Assembly (NCBI GenBank): GCA_964392245.1
Contig: CAYMOX010000051.1
Location: 1 to 32,032, forward strand
Origin: JAAUUJ01 sp964392245
GTDB lineage: Bacteria > Cyanobacteriota > Cyanobacteriia > Thermostichales > Thermostichaceae
Direction of reading: 5' to 3'
DNA: 32,032 nucleotides
Positions within the stretch are counted from its first letter, which is position 1; every line of letters begins with the position of its first letter. The notes under the pieces are model-generated. The model made no database searches. It saw only the letters and a list, made by a program, of their open reading frames with translations, and was not told the origin of the DNA. Below, in pieces: positions 7,654 to 15,736 of the stretch. The translations under genes were made by a program, and so were the position numbers.

Positions 7654-9507
7654 TTGCTAAAGCTTCCTGGTCAAGAGCTTGCCTCTAGCTCAATTCTGGA
7701 TGTTTCCACTTTTGCTTTCCGTCTTCAGGCATTGCGTCAACTGCTGCGGGATGAATATCTGGACGGATTTCTAGTTCCCTCCACGGATGAGCATTTGAAT
7801 GAGTACCTGCCTGCTGCACGGCAACGGCGGCGGTGGTTGTCAGGCTTCACCGGATCCAGTGGCGATCTCCTGGTCACTCAGGATCAGGGGTGGCTGGCTG
7901 TCGATTCCCGCTACCACCAGCAGGCTGAGGAGCAGCTCAAGACGACGGGTCTGCAGATCCTGAAGCTGGGATTGCCGGATCAACCGAGTCTGGAGGAGAC
8001 CATTGCCAGGTTAGGCAGCGGATTCCGTCTGGGGCTCGATCCCTTTACGCTGTCTGTTCAGCGCTATCGAGAGCTGGAACAGCAATGCAAGTGCGGTGGG
8101 ATTCAGCTGCTGCCCTGTGCCGAGAATCTGGTGGATCGGCTGTGGTTACACCTGGACTCTGGGGCACAAGCAGCCTACGCGGATCAGCCCATTGAGCTCC
8201 TGCCTGAGACGATCACGGGTGCCTCGATCACTGAAAAGGTGAAGCAGCTGCGGGAGCGAATGGCCAAGCAGCAGGTGCAGTTGTTGCCTATCACCAAGCT
8301 GGATCAGATCGCCTGGCTCTTCAACCTGCGGGGAGCGGATGTCCCCTATAACCCTGTCTTCATCGCCTACGCCCTCGTGACTCCAGAGCAGCTGGGTCTC
8401 TTTACCCACCATCAGCACCTCAGTCCTGCTGCCCAGCAGCACTTGGCGGAGGTGGGAGTTGAGGTCTATGAATATTCTGCCTATTCGGAAACTTTGCAGG
8501 CCTGGAGTCAAAAGGGGAAGCGGGTGGGGATTGCTCCTACCCAGATCACCCAGGGCTCTTTGCTGCTGCTGTCCAGCTGTACCTGGTGTGAGATTGAGTC
8601 TCCGCTGGACTCGCTAAAAGCTCAGAAAAATGCGGTGGAACTGGAGCAGATCCGTCAGGCCAATCTGCAGGCGAGTCGAGCCAAGCTGAAAACCCTCGCC
8701 TGGCTCTCACAGCAAATGGCTCAGGGTGCGGCCATCAGTGAGGCCAAGGTGGCGGAGGTCATGGAACAGCACTACCAGGCGGAACCAGAGTGGCGTGGTC
8801 TCAGTTTTGCCACCATTGCTGCTGCGGGTCAGCATAGTTCCATCGTCCATTACAGCTCTCCTGATCCGAACTGCCAGCTGGAACCGGATCAACTTTTCCT
8901 TCTGGATTCTGGTTCCCATTATGGGGGCGGGACCACCGATGATACCCGCACGGTCAGCTTGGGCACCCCCACCTCCTTACAACGACAGCACTATACAGAA
9001 GTTCTCAAAGCTCACATTCGCTGCGTCACTCAACCCTTTCCGGTTTCCGCCACGGGAGCTCAACTGGATGGGATCGCGCGAGCCAGCCTCTGGCAAGCAG
9101 GTCTGGACTATGGTCATGGCACCGGACATGGTGTGGGGGCTTACTTAAATGTTCATGAAGGTCCGAATGGCATCAATAAACGGGTGCAGGCTTGTTTTAA
9201 ACCGGGCATGATCACCAGCGTGGAGCCCGGCTATTACGAACCGGGATGGGGTGGGATCCGATTAGAGAATTTGTATGAGGTGAAGACCATGCCCGAGCGG
9301 GAGGGATGGCTGCAGTTCTCTCCCCTCACCTGGATCCCCTTTGATCCTCAGCTTATCGAGCCTGATCTGTTACAGACCCAGGAAAAACAGTGGCTCCATG
9401 ACTACCACCAGCAGTTGCTTCAGCGCTTCCACGGCACCCTGGATCCAGAGTCTACCCGGTGGCTAACTGAAGCGGTTGCCCAGATCAAAATCCTCTGTGC
9501 AGGGTAG
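7654..9507 (+). CDS. Xaa-Pro aminopeptidase (M24B family)
   Basis: Metallopeptidase of 617 residues that removes an N-terminal residue preceding proline. This is the long, three-domain eukaryotic/cyanobacterial form. Two creatinase-like N-terminal domains (about 20-150 and 185-315) precede the pita-bread catalytic domain (about 325-545). The expected di-metal ligands are visible: D418 (LLDSG), D429 (TTDDTRT), H492 (GTGHGVGAYLNVHEGP), E524 (SVEPGYY) and E538 (IRLENL). The frame has no early ATG. The TTG at 7654 is the likely start, with AAGGA about ten bases upstream. It is followed by cobH after 97 bp on the same strand. The substrate in the cell is probably bulk peptide turnover. Confidence 0.93.
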   Translation: MLKLPGQELASSSILDVSTFAFRLQALRQLLRDEYLDGFLVPSTDEHLNEYLPAARQRRRWLSGFTGSSGDLLVTQDQGWLAVDSRYHQQAEEQLKTTGLQILKLGLPDQPSLEETIARLGSGFRLGLDPFTLSVQRYRELEQQCKCGGIQLLPCAENLVDRLWLHLDSGAQAAYADQPIELLPETITGASITEKVKQLRERMAKQQVQLLPITKLDQIAWLFNLRGADVPYNPVFIAYALVTPEQLGLFTHHQHLSPAAQQHLAEVGVEVYEYSAYSETLQAWSQKGKRVGIAPTQITQGSLLLLSSCTWCEIESPLDSLKAQKNAVELEQIRQANLQASRAKLKTLAWLSQQMAQGAAISEAKVAEVMEQHYQAEPEWRGLSFATIAAAGQHSSIVHYSSPDPNCQLEPDQLFLLDSGSHYGGGTTDDTRTVSLGTPTSLQRQHYTEVLKAHIRCVTQPFPVSATGAQLDGIARASLWQAGLDYGHGTGHGVGAYLNVHEGPNGINKRVQACFKPGMITSVEPGYYEPGWGGIRLENLYEVKTMPEREGWLQFSPLTWIPFDPQLIEPDLLQTQEKQWLHDYHQQLLQRFHGTLDPESTRWLTEAVAQIKILCAG

Positions 9508-9604
9508 CGAGTACCCCCCTCTACACTCAGGAACCCCGTGTTGTCCTAAAGTAGTGCTAGGGGTGTGAGTTCAGCCAATTGAGGTCTCATCAGCGAGGAT
9601 CAGC

Positions 9605-10228
9605 ATGGAGTGGCATGTCAGTGACGCAGAAAGCCTGGCCTTGATCGATCAGGAGGTGGGCCGCCATGACCTTTCTCCGGCGGAATATGAAGTGGTCCGG
9701 CGGATCATTTTTGCAACGGCTGACTTTGAATATCTCCATCTCATTAATTTTGAGAACGAGGCTCTCCAGGCGGGCGCTGCTGCCCTGGCAGCCCGTACGA
9801 CGATTGTGGTTGACGAGCCCATGGTGAAAGTTGGCATCGCGCTGGCGGTCCAGAACACCTTTTCCAACCCGGTCTACTGCAGCACCGAAGCCGTAACCCG
9901 ACCCCAACGGGAGAAGACACGCTCCGCTTGGGGCCTGGAAACTCTGGCCCACCGTTATCCCGAAGCCATTTTTGTGATCGGACAATCCCAGACCGCTCTC
10001 GCCTCTCTAGTGACCCTGATTCGGCAGAGAGAAGTTGCGCCTGCCCTGGTGATTGCAACCCCTGCGGGCTTTGTGGATGTGGTGGAAGCCAAACGGGAAC
10101 TCTCAGAGTCTTTGGTCCCCCATGTCCGCACTGAAGGCCGCAAGGGAGGACCCACCGTGGCCTCTGCCATTCTGGACAGCATGGTGGATCTGGCCTGGCA
10201 TGCCTATGATCAACGCACCCCTGTTTAG
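9605..10228 (+). CDS. cobH: CobH/CbiC-type precorrin-8X methylmutase
   Basis: Protein of 207 residues of the precorrin-8X methylmutase family, which moves the C-11 methyl to C-12 in corrin-ring (vitamin B12) synthesis. Family signatures are AEYEVVRRIIFATADFEY (27-43), AARTTIVVDEPMV, a glutamine/threonine loop in GQSQTALASL, TPAGFVDVVEAK, and the near-C-terminal GRKGGPTVASAILDS. The position usually held by the catalytic histidine (RxIHxTADF in family members I remember) is phenylalanine 36 here. It may be a divergent cyanobacterial branch or have altered activity. The ATG at 9605 is preceded by GAGG. No other cobalamin gene is in the window. Confidence 0.85.
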   Translation: MEWHVSDAESLALIDQEVGRHDLSPAEYEVVRRIIFATADFEYLHLINFENEALQAGAAALAARTTIVVDEPMVKVGIALAVQNTFSNPVYCSTEAVTRPQREKTRSAWGLETLAHRYPEAIFVIGQSQTALASLVTLIRQREVAPALVIATPAGFVDVVEAKRELSESLVPHVRTEGRKGGPTVASAILDSMVDLAWHAYDQRTPV

Positions 10229-10377
10229 GCACGGCTTGACCTTTCAGTCAGTTGAGAGCGACGGCTGCCAATAAGAAACTTATCAAGATCGAGGCAATTT
10301 TCCGAAAGGACTGGTCAGGAACCAGGCCAACGTTGCATGATAGATCTAATATAGATTTCTTAACATTCTTTCTCATA

Positions 10378-11220
10378 ATGATAAAGAAAAGCTTTCTGAT
10401 GTTTCCTCTCAACCGCCGCGTGGCTGGCTGGCTGGGGCTGATGGCCAGTTTGCTCCTGCTCTTGGGGTGGGGTCTTCCCGTCCAGGCGCAAATGGCTCTA
10501 CCCACCGTAGAAATGGATCTGCCCCAGCCTCCGGTGATGGTTCTGGATCTGGCGGGTGAGCTGAATGAGCAGCAAAAGCAGCTGTTGAGCACCCAGCTGC
10601 AAAAAATTGAGACTGATACGGGCTGGAAATTGCGAGTGCTCACCCAGTTTGACCAGACTCCTGGCCGACAGGTTAAGGACTACTGGGGTCTTGATGAAAG
10701 AAGTGTGCTGATGGTGGCGGATCCACGGGGAGGGAATCTGCTGGCCTTCAATGTCGGGGATGAGGTGCGCCAGATTTTGCCGCGGACCTTTTGGGTCGAG
10801 CTGCAGTCGCGTTTTGGCAATCAGTTCTATGTGCGGGATCACAGTGAAGGTCAGGCCATCCAGGCCACCGTCGATACCCTGGATCAATGTTTTCATCAGG
10901 GAGGTTGTCGAGTCGTGCCCGGGCTGCCCTACGAACAGTGGGTGCTGACGTTGGTCACCTCGATCGCTGGTGGGATTTTGTTAGGGTTTGCGGGTAAGCC
11001 TCGCAACAACCAGGAGATCTTCAACTGGCGGTGGGCCCTGATCTTCTCCCCCCTCTGGTTCATCCTCTTCGGGGCTTTTGGGATTGGCCCGGTGATTTCT
11101 CGCACGTCCGACTGGTTGCCTCTCTTACGGAATGCCCTGGGATTTTTCACAGGGGCACTTGTGATTTATCTTCTACCCACACCATTCCGCCGACCCTCTT
11201 CAGACTCTACAGCTTCTTAG
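10378..11220 (+). CDS. TPM-domain (Psb32/TLP18.3-like) membrane protein
   Basis: Protein of 280 residues with an N-terminal signal or anchor (LGLMASLLLLLGWGLPVQAQ). A TPM domain follows (about 50-185), starting VMVLDLAGELNEQQKQLLS. The C-terminal third has three hydrophobic stretches (TLVTSIAGGILLGFAG, WALIFSPLWFILFGAFG, LGFFTGALVIYLL). TPM proteins of the Psb32/TLP18.3 group take part in photosystem II repair in the lumen, but the extra C-terminal helices make me unsure that this is Psb32 itself. I prefer the ATG at 10378; 10399 is an alternative, and the longer open frame from a TTG at 10252 is unlikely. The 149 bp upstream contain two small hairpins (10309-10323 and about 10343-10355). Confidence 0.75.
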   Translation: MIKKSFLMFPLNRRVAGWLGLMASLLLLLGWGLPVQAQMALPTVEMDLPQPPVMVLDLAGELNEQQKQLLSTQLQKIETDTGWKLRVLTQFDQTPGRQVKDYWGLDERSVLMVADPRGGNLLAFNVGDEVRQILPRTFWVELQSRFGNQFYVRDHSEGQAIQATVDTLDQCFHQGGCRVVPGLPYEQWVLTLVTSIAGGILLGFAGKPRNNQEIFNWRWALIFSPLWFILFGAFGIGPVISRTSDWLPLLRNALGFFTGALVIYLLPTPFRRPSSDSTAS

Positions 11221-11242
11221 TCAACTCAAGATACAGACGAAA

Positions 11243-11272
11243 AGGGATCCCAAGTTGACCTGAGGGATCCCT
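11243..11272 (-). terminator. groEL terminator built from two GGGATCCC words
   Basis: AGGGATCCC (11243-11251) and GGGATCCCT (11264-11272) pair over nine bases with a 12-base loop. On the minus strand the stem is followed by TTTTC, giving a plausible intrinsic terminator 40 bp after the groEL stop. On the plus strand A residues follow, so it is a poor terminator for the TPM gene. Both arms are also palindromic by themselves. Confidence 0.7.
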
Positions 11273-11311
11273 AAAAAATTATGGTTAGCAGGTTGGAGGA
11301 AGGCAGCCGAT

Positions 11312-12985
11312 CTACATCATGCCCATGCCGCCCATACCCATACCGCCCATGCCGCCCATACCCATACCACCCATACCACCACCAGGGGCAGGAGCAGGAG
11401 CTGCCGGTTCTGGCTTGTCGGCAACGATAACCTCGGTGGTGAGATACATGCCTGCAATGGATGCTGCATTTTGTAGAGCCGAGCGAGCCACCTTGGCGGG
11501 ATCGACAATACCATTTGCCACCATGTCCACGTACCGATTTTCCATGGCATCAAAGCCAAAGCCTGGTTCCAACTCTTTCACCTTCTCAACAACCACCGAT
11601 CCTTCGAGTCCGGCGTTGGTAGCGATCTGTTCGAGGGGATGGGTCAGGGCCTTCATGACAATGTTGGCACCCACCTGCTCTTCGGCATTCAGACTAGCTT
11701 TGAAGTCAGGGATGAGTTTGGCCAGGTGGACAAAAGCGCTGCCTCCACCCGGAATGATCCCCTCTTCCACGGCGGCTCGGGTGGCATTGAGCGCATCTTC
11801 AATTCTGAGCTTGCGATCCTTGAGTTCTGTTTCGGTAGCAGCGCCCACCTTGATCACAGCCACACCACCGGAGAGACGCGCAATCCGCTCCTGTAGCTTC
11901 TCACGGTCATACTCCGAATCGGACTGATCCAGCTGCTTGCGAATCTGAGCAACGCGTTTTTCCACCTGAGCAGTGGTGTCCCCCTGCCCAACAATGGTGG
12001 TGGTGTCCTTGGTCACCGTGATTTTGCGAGCCCGACCCAGCATCTGCAGTGTGGCGGTATCCAGACGCAGACCAATATCCTCTGAGATCATCTGCCCGCC
12101 CGTGAGAATGGCGATGTCTTCCAGCATGGCCTTGCGGCGGTCCCCAAAGCTGGGTGCCTTGACAGCGGCAACATTGAGCACCCCCCGCAGGCGATTGACC
12201 ACCAGCATCGCCAGGGCTTCGCCTTCAATGTCTTCGGCAATGATCAGAAGAGGCCGACCTTCGCGAGCCACTTTCTCTAAGATCGGAATCAGATCCTGAA
12301 CGGCAGCGATCTTGGAACTGGTGATCAGGAGGAACGCATCCTCCAACTCCGTTACCATCCGCTCGGTATCGGTCACAAAATAGGGGGACATGTAGCCGCG
12401 ATCAAATTGCATCCCCTCCACGACTTCCATGTCGGTGTCCAGGGACTTGGATTCTTCCACCGTGATCACCCCTTCACGCCCGACCCGGTCCATGGCGCTG
12501 GCGATCATTTCCCCAATCTCAGGATCATTGGTGGCTGAGATGGTGGCCACTTCGGCAATGGTCTTGCGATCGGTGATGGGCTTGGCCAGCGATTCAATTT
12601 CCTTCACCAGATAGGCCACCGTTTTGTCGATCCCACGCCGCAGGCTGACCGGATTGGCTCCGGCAGTTACGTTTTTGCTGCCTTCAGAGATCATGGCGTA
12701 GGCCAGCAGGGTGGCGGTGGTGGTCCCATCTCCGGCCACATCGTTAGTTTTTTCAGCAGCTTCGCGGATCAGACGTGCACCCGTGTTCTGGAGCGGATCC
12801 TCCAGTTCGATCTCCTTGGCAATGGTAATGCCGTCGTTGATGATCTGGGGAGCCCCAAATTTCTTCTCCAGCACGACATTGCGGCCCCGTGGTCCTAAAG
12901 TGAAACGCACCGAATTGGTTAGTTGTGCAATCCCCTCTTCCAGCGCACGACGGGCCTTATCCTTAAATACAACTAGCTTCGCCAT
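11312..12985 (-). CDS. groL: Chaperonin GroEL (groESL operon copy)
   Basis: 60 kDa chaperonin of 557 residues, ATP-driven folding cage with GroES. Typical motifs include LGPRGRNVVLEKKFG (30-44), the ATP-site GDGTTTATLLA (85-95), VGAATETELKDRK, and EGIIPGGGSAFVHLA. The C-terminus has the flexible Gly-Gly-Met repeat tail (residues about 535-557), preceded by an Ala/Pro linker. Cyanobacteria usually carry two groEL genes, and the copy in the operon with groES is the essential-type groEL1. It lies 57 bp downstream of groES and shares its CIRCE-controlled promoter. Its own terminator follows. Confidence 0.98.
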   Translation of the reverse strand: MAKLVVFKDKARRALEEGIAQLTNSVRFTLGPRGRNVVLEKKFGAPQIINDGITIAKEIELEDPLQNTGARLIREAAEKTNDVAGDGTTTATLLAYAMISEGSKNVTAGANPVSLRRGIDKTVAYLVKEIESLAKPITDRKTIAEVATISATNDPEIGEMIASAMDRVGREGVITVEESKSLDTDMEVVEGMQFDRGYMSPYFVTDTERMVTELEDAFLLITSSKIAAVQDLIPILEKVAREGRPLLIIAEDIEGEALAMLVVNRLRGVLNVAAVKAPSFGDRRKAMLEDIAILTGGQMISEDIGLRLDTATLQMLGRARKITVTKDTTTIVGQGDTTAQVEKRVAQIRKQLDQSDSEYDREKLQERIARLSGGVAVIKVGAATETELKDRKLRIEDALNATRAAVEEGIIPGGGSAFVHLAKLIPDFKASLNAEEQVGANIVMKALTHPLEQIATNAGLEGSVVVEKVKELEPGFGFDAMENRYVDMVANGIVDPAKVARSALQNAASIAGMYLTTEVIVADKPEPAAPAPAPGGGMGGMGMGGMGGMGMGGMGMM

Positions 12986-13042
12986 AGATTAGAACCCTCA
13001 AGATGCCAGTAACTTCAAACGTGCTTATCTTTCAATGAATCC

Positions 13043-13357
13043 TCAGGCTTCGACCACTGCCAAAACATCTCGTTCGGTCAGCAGCACATGGTCCACTCCC
13101 GCCAACTTCAGCTCAGTGCCTGCATATCTGCCGTAGAGCACCTGCTGGCCTGCAGAAAGTTGGGGAACCAGTCGCTTGCCTTTGTCGTTGACCTGTCCAG
13201 AGCCCACGGCCACCACCTCACCCACCTGTGGTTTCTCCTGGGCAGATTCAGGGAGGAGAATTCCCCCTGCTGTTTTTTCTTCCTGGGGCACAACTCTTAC
13301 TAAAATGCGGTCCCCTAAGGGCTGCAGCGAATTTGCCTCTAAACTGACACCTGCCAT
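13043..13357 (-). CDS. groS: Co-chaperonin GroES
   Basis: Cap of the GroEL chamber, 104 residues from the ATG at 13357 (MAGVSLEANSLQPLGDRILV). The open frame continues further upstream, but the homologous N-terminus begins here. The mobile loop EEKTAGGILLPESAQEKP (26-43), which docks on GroEL, and the LLTERDVLAVVE ending are standard. It is the first gene of groES-groEL. A CIRCE operator lies 126 bp upstream of the start, so the operon should be repressed by HrcA and induced by heat. Confidence 0.97.
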   Translation of the reverse strand: MAGVSLEANSLQPLGDRILVRVVPQEEKTAGGILLPESAQEKPQVGEVVAVGSGQVNDKGKRLVPQLSAGQQVLYGRYAGTELKLAGVDHVLLTERDVLAVVEA

Positions 13358-13482
13358 AGTGATTGTCTCGATTGTCAGAACTGCATCAGTCGATGGATTC
13401 CTCAGAAGTAACTGCGTGGGAAGCAGCCACTGAATCCGTGATTCCCTCCACGCCTTCTGAGCACTAGTAACGCATCCAAAGC

Positions 13483-13509
13483 CTAGCACTCCATGGGAGC
13501 GAGTGCTAA
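13483..13509. promoter_or_regulatory. CIRCE operator (HrcA binding site)
   Basis: CTAGCACTC (13483-13491), nine spacer bases, GAGTGCTAA (13501-13509). This matches the CIRCE consensus TTAGCACTC-N9-GAGTGCTAA with one mismatch in the first base. It is placed upstream of groES as expected for HrcA control of heat-shock genes. Confidence 0.95.
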
Positions 13510-13578
13510 CCGTTTTGAGGGGGAAGGAAAGAGAAAAATTGCAACTGAGATCCTGGGGAGGAGCAGGCTCCTAGACTC

Positions 13579-13878
13579 TCAGGCGTTTCCCCCAATTAAA
13601 ACATCAGGGAATTTGGCTTGAGCTTCCCCAATGGGGCGGCTGCGGCCTTCCCCCTGCCAGTAGTTGATCACTTCCGTGGCGCGGTTGAGCAGGTCAATCC
13701 GTTCGGTTTCAGAGATCCAGCTTTTGGCCTCCAGCTCCTGCTTTAGCTGTTCCCAGGCATCATCACGGGGCCAGAAAAAGTAATGGGTGAGAGGGCTGCG
13801 ATTCTCGGCCACTAACTGATCCACTGCTATGGCCAAATCCTTGTCCAGCCACATTGCCTTCAGTGCAAATCGAGCCAA
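13579..13878 (-). CDS. 30S ribosomal protein PSRP-3 / Ycf65
   Basis: A 99-residue protein of the plastid-specific ribosomal protein 3 family, which in cyanobacteria and plastids associates with the small ribosomal subunit. The diagnostic core HYFFWPRDDAWEQLKQELE and the following LLNRATEVINYWQ are present. The start codon is a TTG at 13878. AGGAGGA lies about five bases upstream, and no ATG fits the N-terminus (ARFALKAMWLDKDLAIAVD), so the TTG is well supported. It is a single gene, followed on the same strand by the separately regulated groESL operon. Confidence 0.93.
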   Translation of the reverse strand: MARFALKAMWLDKDLAIAVDQLVAENRSPLTHYFFWPRDDAWEQLKQELEAKSWISETERIDLLNRATEVINYWQGEGRSRPIGEAQAKFPDVLIGGNA

Positions 13879-13937
13879 GGGTTCCTCCTAACTTTTTGAG
13901 ACAGCCAACCATTGTAACCTCAGCGGCTGTGCTTTGA

Positions 13938-14138
13938 TGCAGCAATTTTGGAAACAGAGAGGCTCCCTACTTCCGGGCTTTTACCCGCTTAGTTCTGCAA
14001 TCTGCGGAAGAAACTTACGAGATAGTGCTCAAGGCTTCCTCTCCATCTGTTCCCTATGATTTGAGGAAAGCATTGGCATCCGCTCAATCTCAGTTTTCAG
14101 AAATTACCCGCCCCCAGTTGAGTTTTCAGCCTTATTGA
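13938..14138 (+). other. Open frame without start codon, possible gene remnant
   Basis: An uninterrupted frame of 66 codons ending at TGA 14136-14138. Its translation looks protein-like (e.g. FRAFTRLVLQSAEETYEIV, PYDLRKALASAQSQF). It begins right after a stop codon and has no ATG; an in-frame GTG occurs inside. An ATG at 13936 is in another frame, so a frameshift could have split a small gene. The alternative is chance. It occupies most of the gap between PSRP-3 (13878) and the FHA-GrpE gene (14183). Confidence 0.25.
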
Positions 14139-14182
14139 TCAACCACCCCTGTTAGTGCCTCTCGTGCAAGGACCTTCGTACC

Positions 14183-15298
14183 ATGCTTGCTCCTGCCTTT
14201 TTTTCTCCTGCTATTCAATCCCAACTCCAGCGAAATCTGGTGATGAAGGTGCTATTAAATGGCTGTAAAGCTTACGAATTAAAAGCAGGACGGCACACCA
14301 TTGGCCGATCCCAGCAAAGTCAGATTCCGATTCAACATGATCTGGTCTCGCGACTGCATGCAGTGCTCTTCTGTACAGAAAAAGGGCAGGTGCGGCTCGT
14401 CGATGGAGATGGGGAGCAGGCCAGCCGCAATGGCACCTATGTGAATGGGGTCAGGATTAAGGAGACCTGGTTGCACCCTGGAGATACGATTCATTTTGGG
14501 GCCAGCCAGGTGATGGCTAAACTGGAGATCTCTGAGCTTCCCCTTGCCCAGGAGGATGATTTCGAGGACGCTCTCAGCCTCTATACAGAAGAACCAGGAC
14601 TGGCAGAGGAATTAACCTCTTTGAGACCTGCTTCGGATCCACAGGCATCCTCAGCACCTATTGCCGACTCTCAGGCTTTATCGGTCAAAGAACTCACGGG
14701 CAAGATCAGTCAGCTCTATTACGAACTCAGCACGCTGGAAAACCAACTCAAGGAACGGGATCAGAGCTATGCGGGCCTCCGCGATGACTTTGAAACTTTT
14801 CGGCGCCAAGCGGAACAGGAAAAGAACCTGGCGAATCTGCAAATCCAGCAACTCTCCCAGAAACTACAACAGTCCCCAAAGCTGACCCGGCTCGATTTTC
14901 CAGGTGGCGGTGCACATCCCGAAGACTCTCACTGCCGTCAGCCCCATCTTCCCACAATAAATTCCCAGGACCTGCTCACGGATTTGCTGGCCATTGTGGA
15001 TAATTTTGAGATCGCACAACGGATGGTTGAGGTGAAAACAGCGCGGGAAAGTGAGATCCATCACGGGTATCAGAGCATCCACCGCCTCTTACTCAAATCG
15101 CTGCGCAAGGCAGGTGTGCGTCGTTTCCATTCCCTGCATGCCGTGTTTGATCCCCACCTGCATGAAGCGGTGGCGGTGGAGACGGCGCAAGGGTGTCCAG
15201 AAGATACCGTGATTGTTGAACATCAGGCCGGTTACATGCTCGGAGATCTGGTGATCCGTCCGGCTAAGGTCACGGTTTCCCGCTCTGCCCCCGTCTGA
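14183..15298 (+). CDS. FHA-domain / GrpE-domain fusion protein
   Basis: A 371-residue fusion. The N-terminal FHA domain (about 22-115) binds phosphothreonine and shows the expected GR (41-42), SRLHA (56-60) and NGTYVNG (83-89). An acidic linker and a coiled coil (about 168-232, e.g. YYELSTLENQLKERDQSY) follow. The C-terminal part (about 262-366) is GrpE-like, with VFDPHLHEAVAVE (321-333) and QAGYMLGDLVIRPAKVTV (348-365), the parts of GrpE that contact DnaK. It is probably a DnaK nucleotide-exchange factor steered by a phosphorylated partner. The ATG at 14183 has AAGGA upstream; a second ATG at 14243 sits exactly at the FHA start. No dnaK or dnaJ is nearby, so it is likely a paralogue of the housekeeping grpE. 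Confidence 0.88.
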   Translation: MLAPAFFSPAIQSQLQRNLVMKVLLNGCKAYELKAGRHTIGRSQQSQIPIQHDLVSRLHAVLFCTEKGQVRLVDGDGEQASRNGTYVNGVRIKETWLHPGDTIHFGASQVMAKLEISELPLAQEDDFEDALSLYTEEPGLAEELTSLRPASDPQASSAPIADSQALSVKELTGKISQLYYELSTLENQLKERDQSYAGLRDDFETFRRQAEQEKNLANLQIQQLSQKLQQSPKLTRLDFPGGGAHPEDSHCRQPHLPTINSQDLLTDLLAIVDNFEIAQRMVEVKTARESEIHHGYQSIHRLLLKSLRKAGVRRFHSLHAVFDPHLHEAVAVETAQGCPEDTVIVEHQAGYMLGDLVIRPAKVTVSRSAPV

Positions 15299-15358
15299 TT
15301 GCCGTTTCTTTCCGGATCCTGCTGTAGGATAAAACCAGTTTGCCGAAGGTGTCTCTGC

Positions 15359-15736
15359 ATGGATCCGCATCACTCCCCAGCTTTTGTGGCTCTGGTGGAT
15401 GCTGCCAAACAGCGGATTCAGGAAATCAGTGTGGATCAGGTGCGGACCCGCCAGTTGCAGGGGGATTCCTTTTACCTGATCGATGTGCGTGAAGAATCGG
15501 AGTGGCAAGCTGGACATATTGTCGAGGCCATGCATCTGGGGCGGGGTATTTTAGAGCGAGACATTGAGCAACGGATCCCAGATCGGGATGCTGAGATTGT
15601 TCTCTATTGTGGGGGAGGATACCGCTCGGCCTTGGCCGCTGATAACCTGCAGCAGATGGGTTACACACAGGTCAGCTCCCTGGCGGGAGGTATTCGTGAC
15701 TGGCGAGCGGCAGGGTACCCGGAAGCTCAAGACTAA
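15359..15736 (+). CDS. Single-domain rhodanese-like protein
   Basis: Rhodanese-like protein of 125 residues. It has DVREESEWQAGHI (42-54) and the active-site loop with cysteine 84 in LYCGGGYRSALAA, so it could carry a persulfide. It starts at the ATG at 15359 (MDPHHSPAFVALV). The longer open frame from 15299 gives a Cys-rich, unrelated N-terminus. It begins 60 bp after the FHA-GrpE stop and overlaps the next gene in TAATG, so the three form a likely transcript. The sulfur donor and acceptor are unknown. Confidence 0.92.
   Translation: MDPHHSPAFVALVDAAKQRIQEISVDQVRTRQLQGDSFYLIDVREESEWQAGHIVEAMHLGRGILERDIEQRIPDRDAEIVLYCGGGYRSALAADNLQQMGYTQVSSLAGGIRDWRAAGYPEAQD

Noticed and set aside
9744..10232. 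162-codon minus-strand frame opposite cobH
   Set aside because: Antisense shadow, rich in Pro/Ser/Arg/Gly, with no family resemblance.
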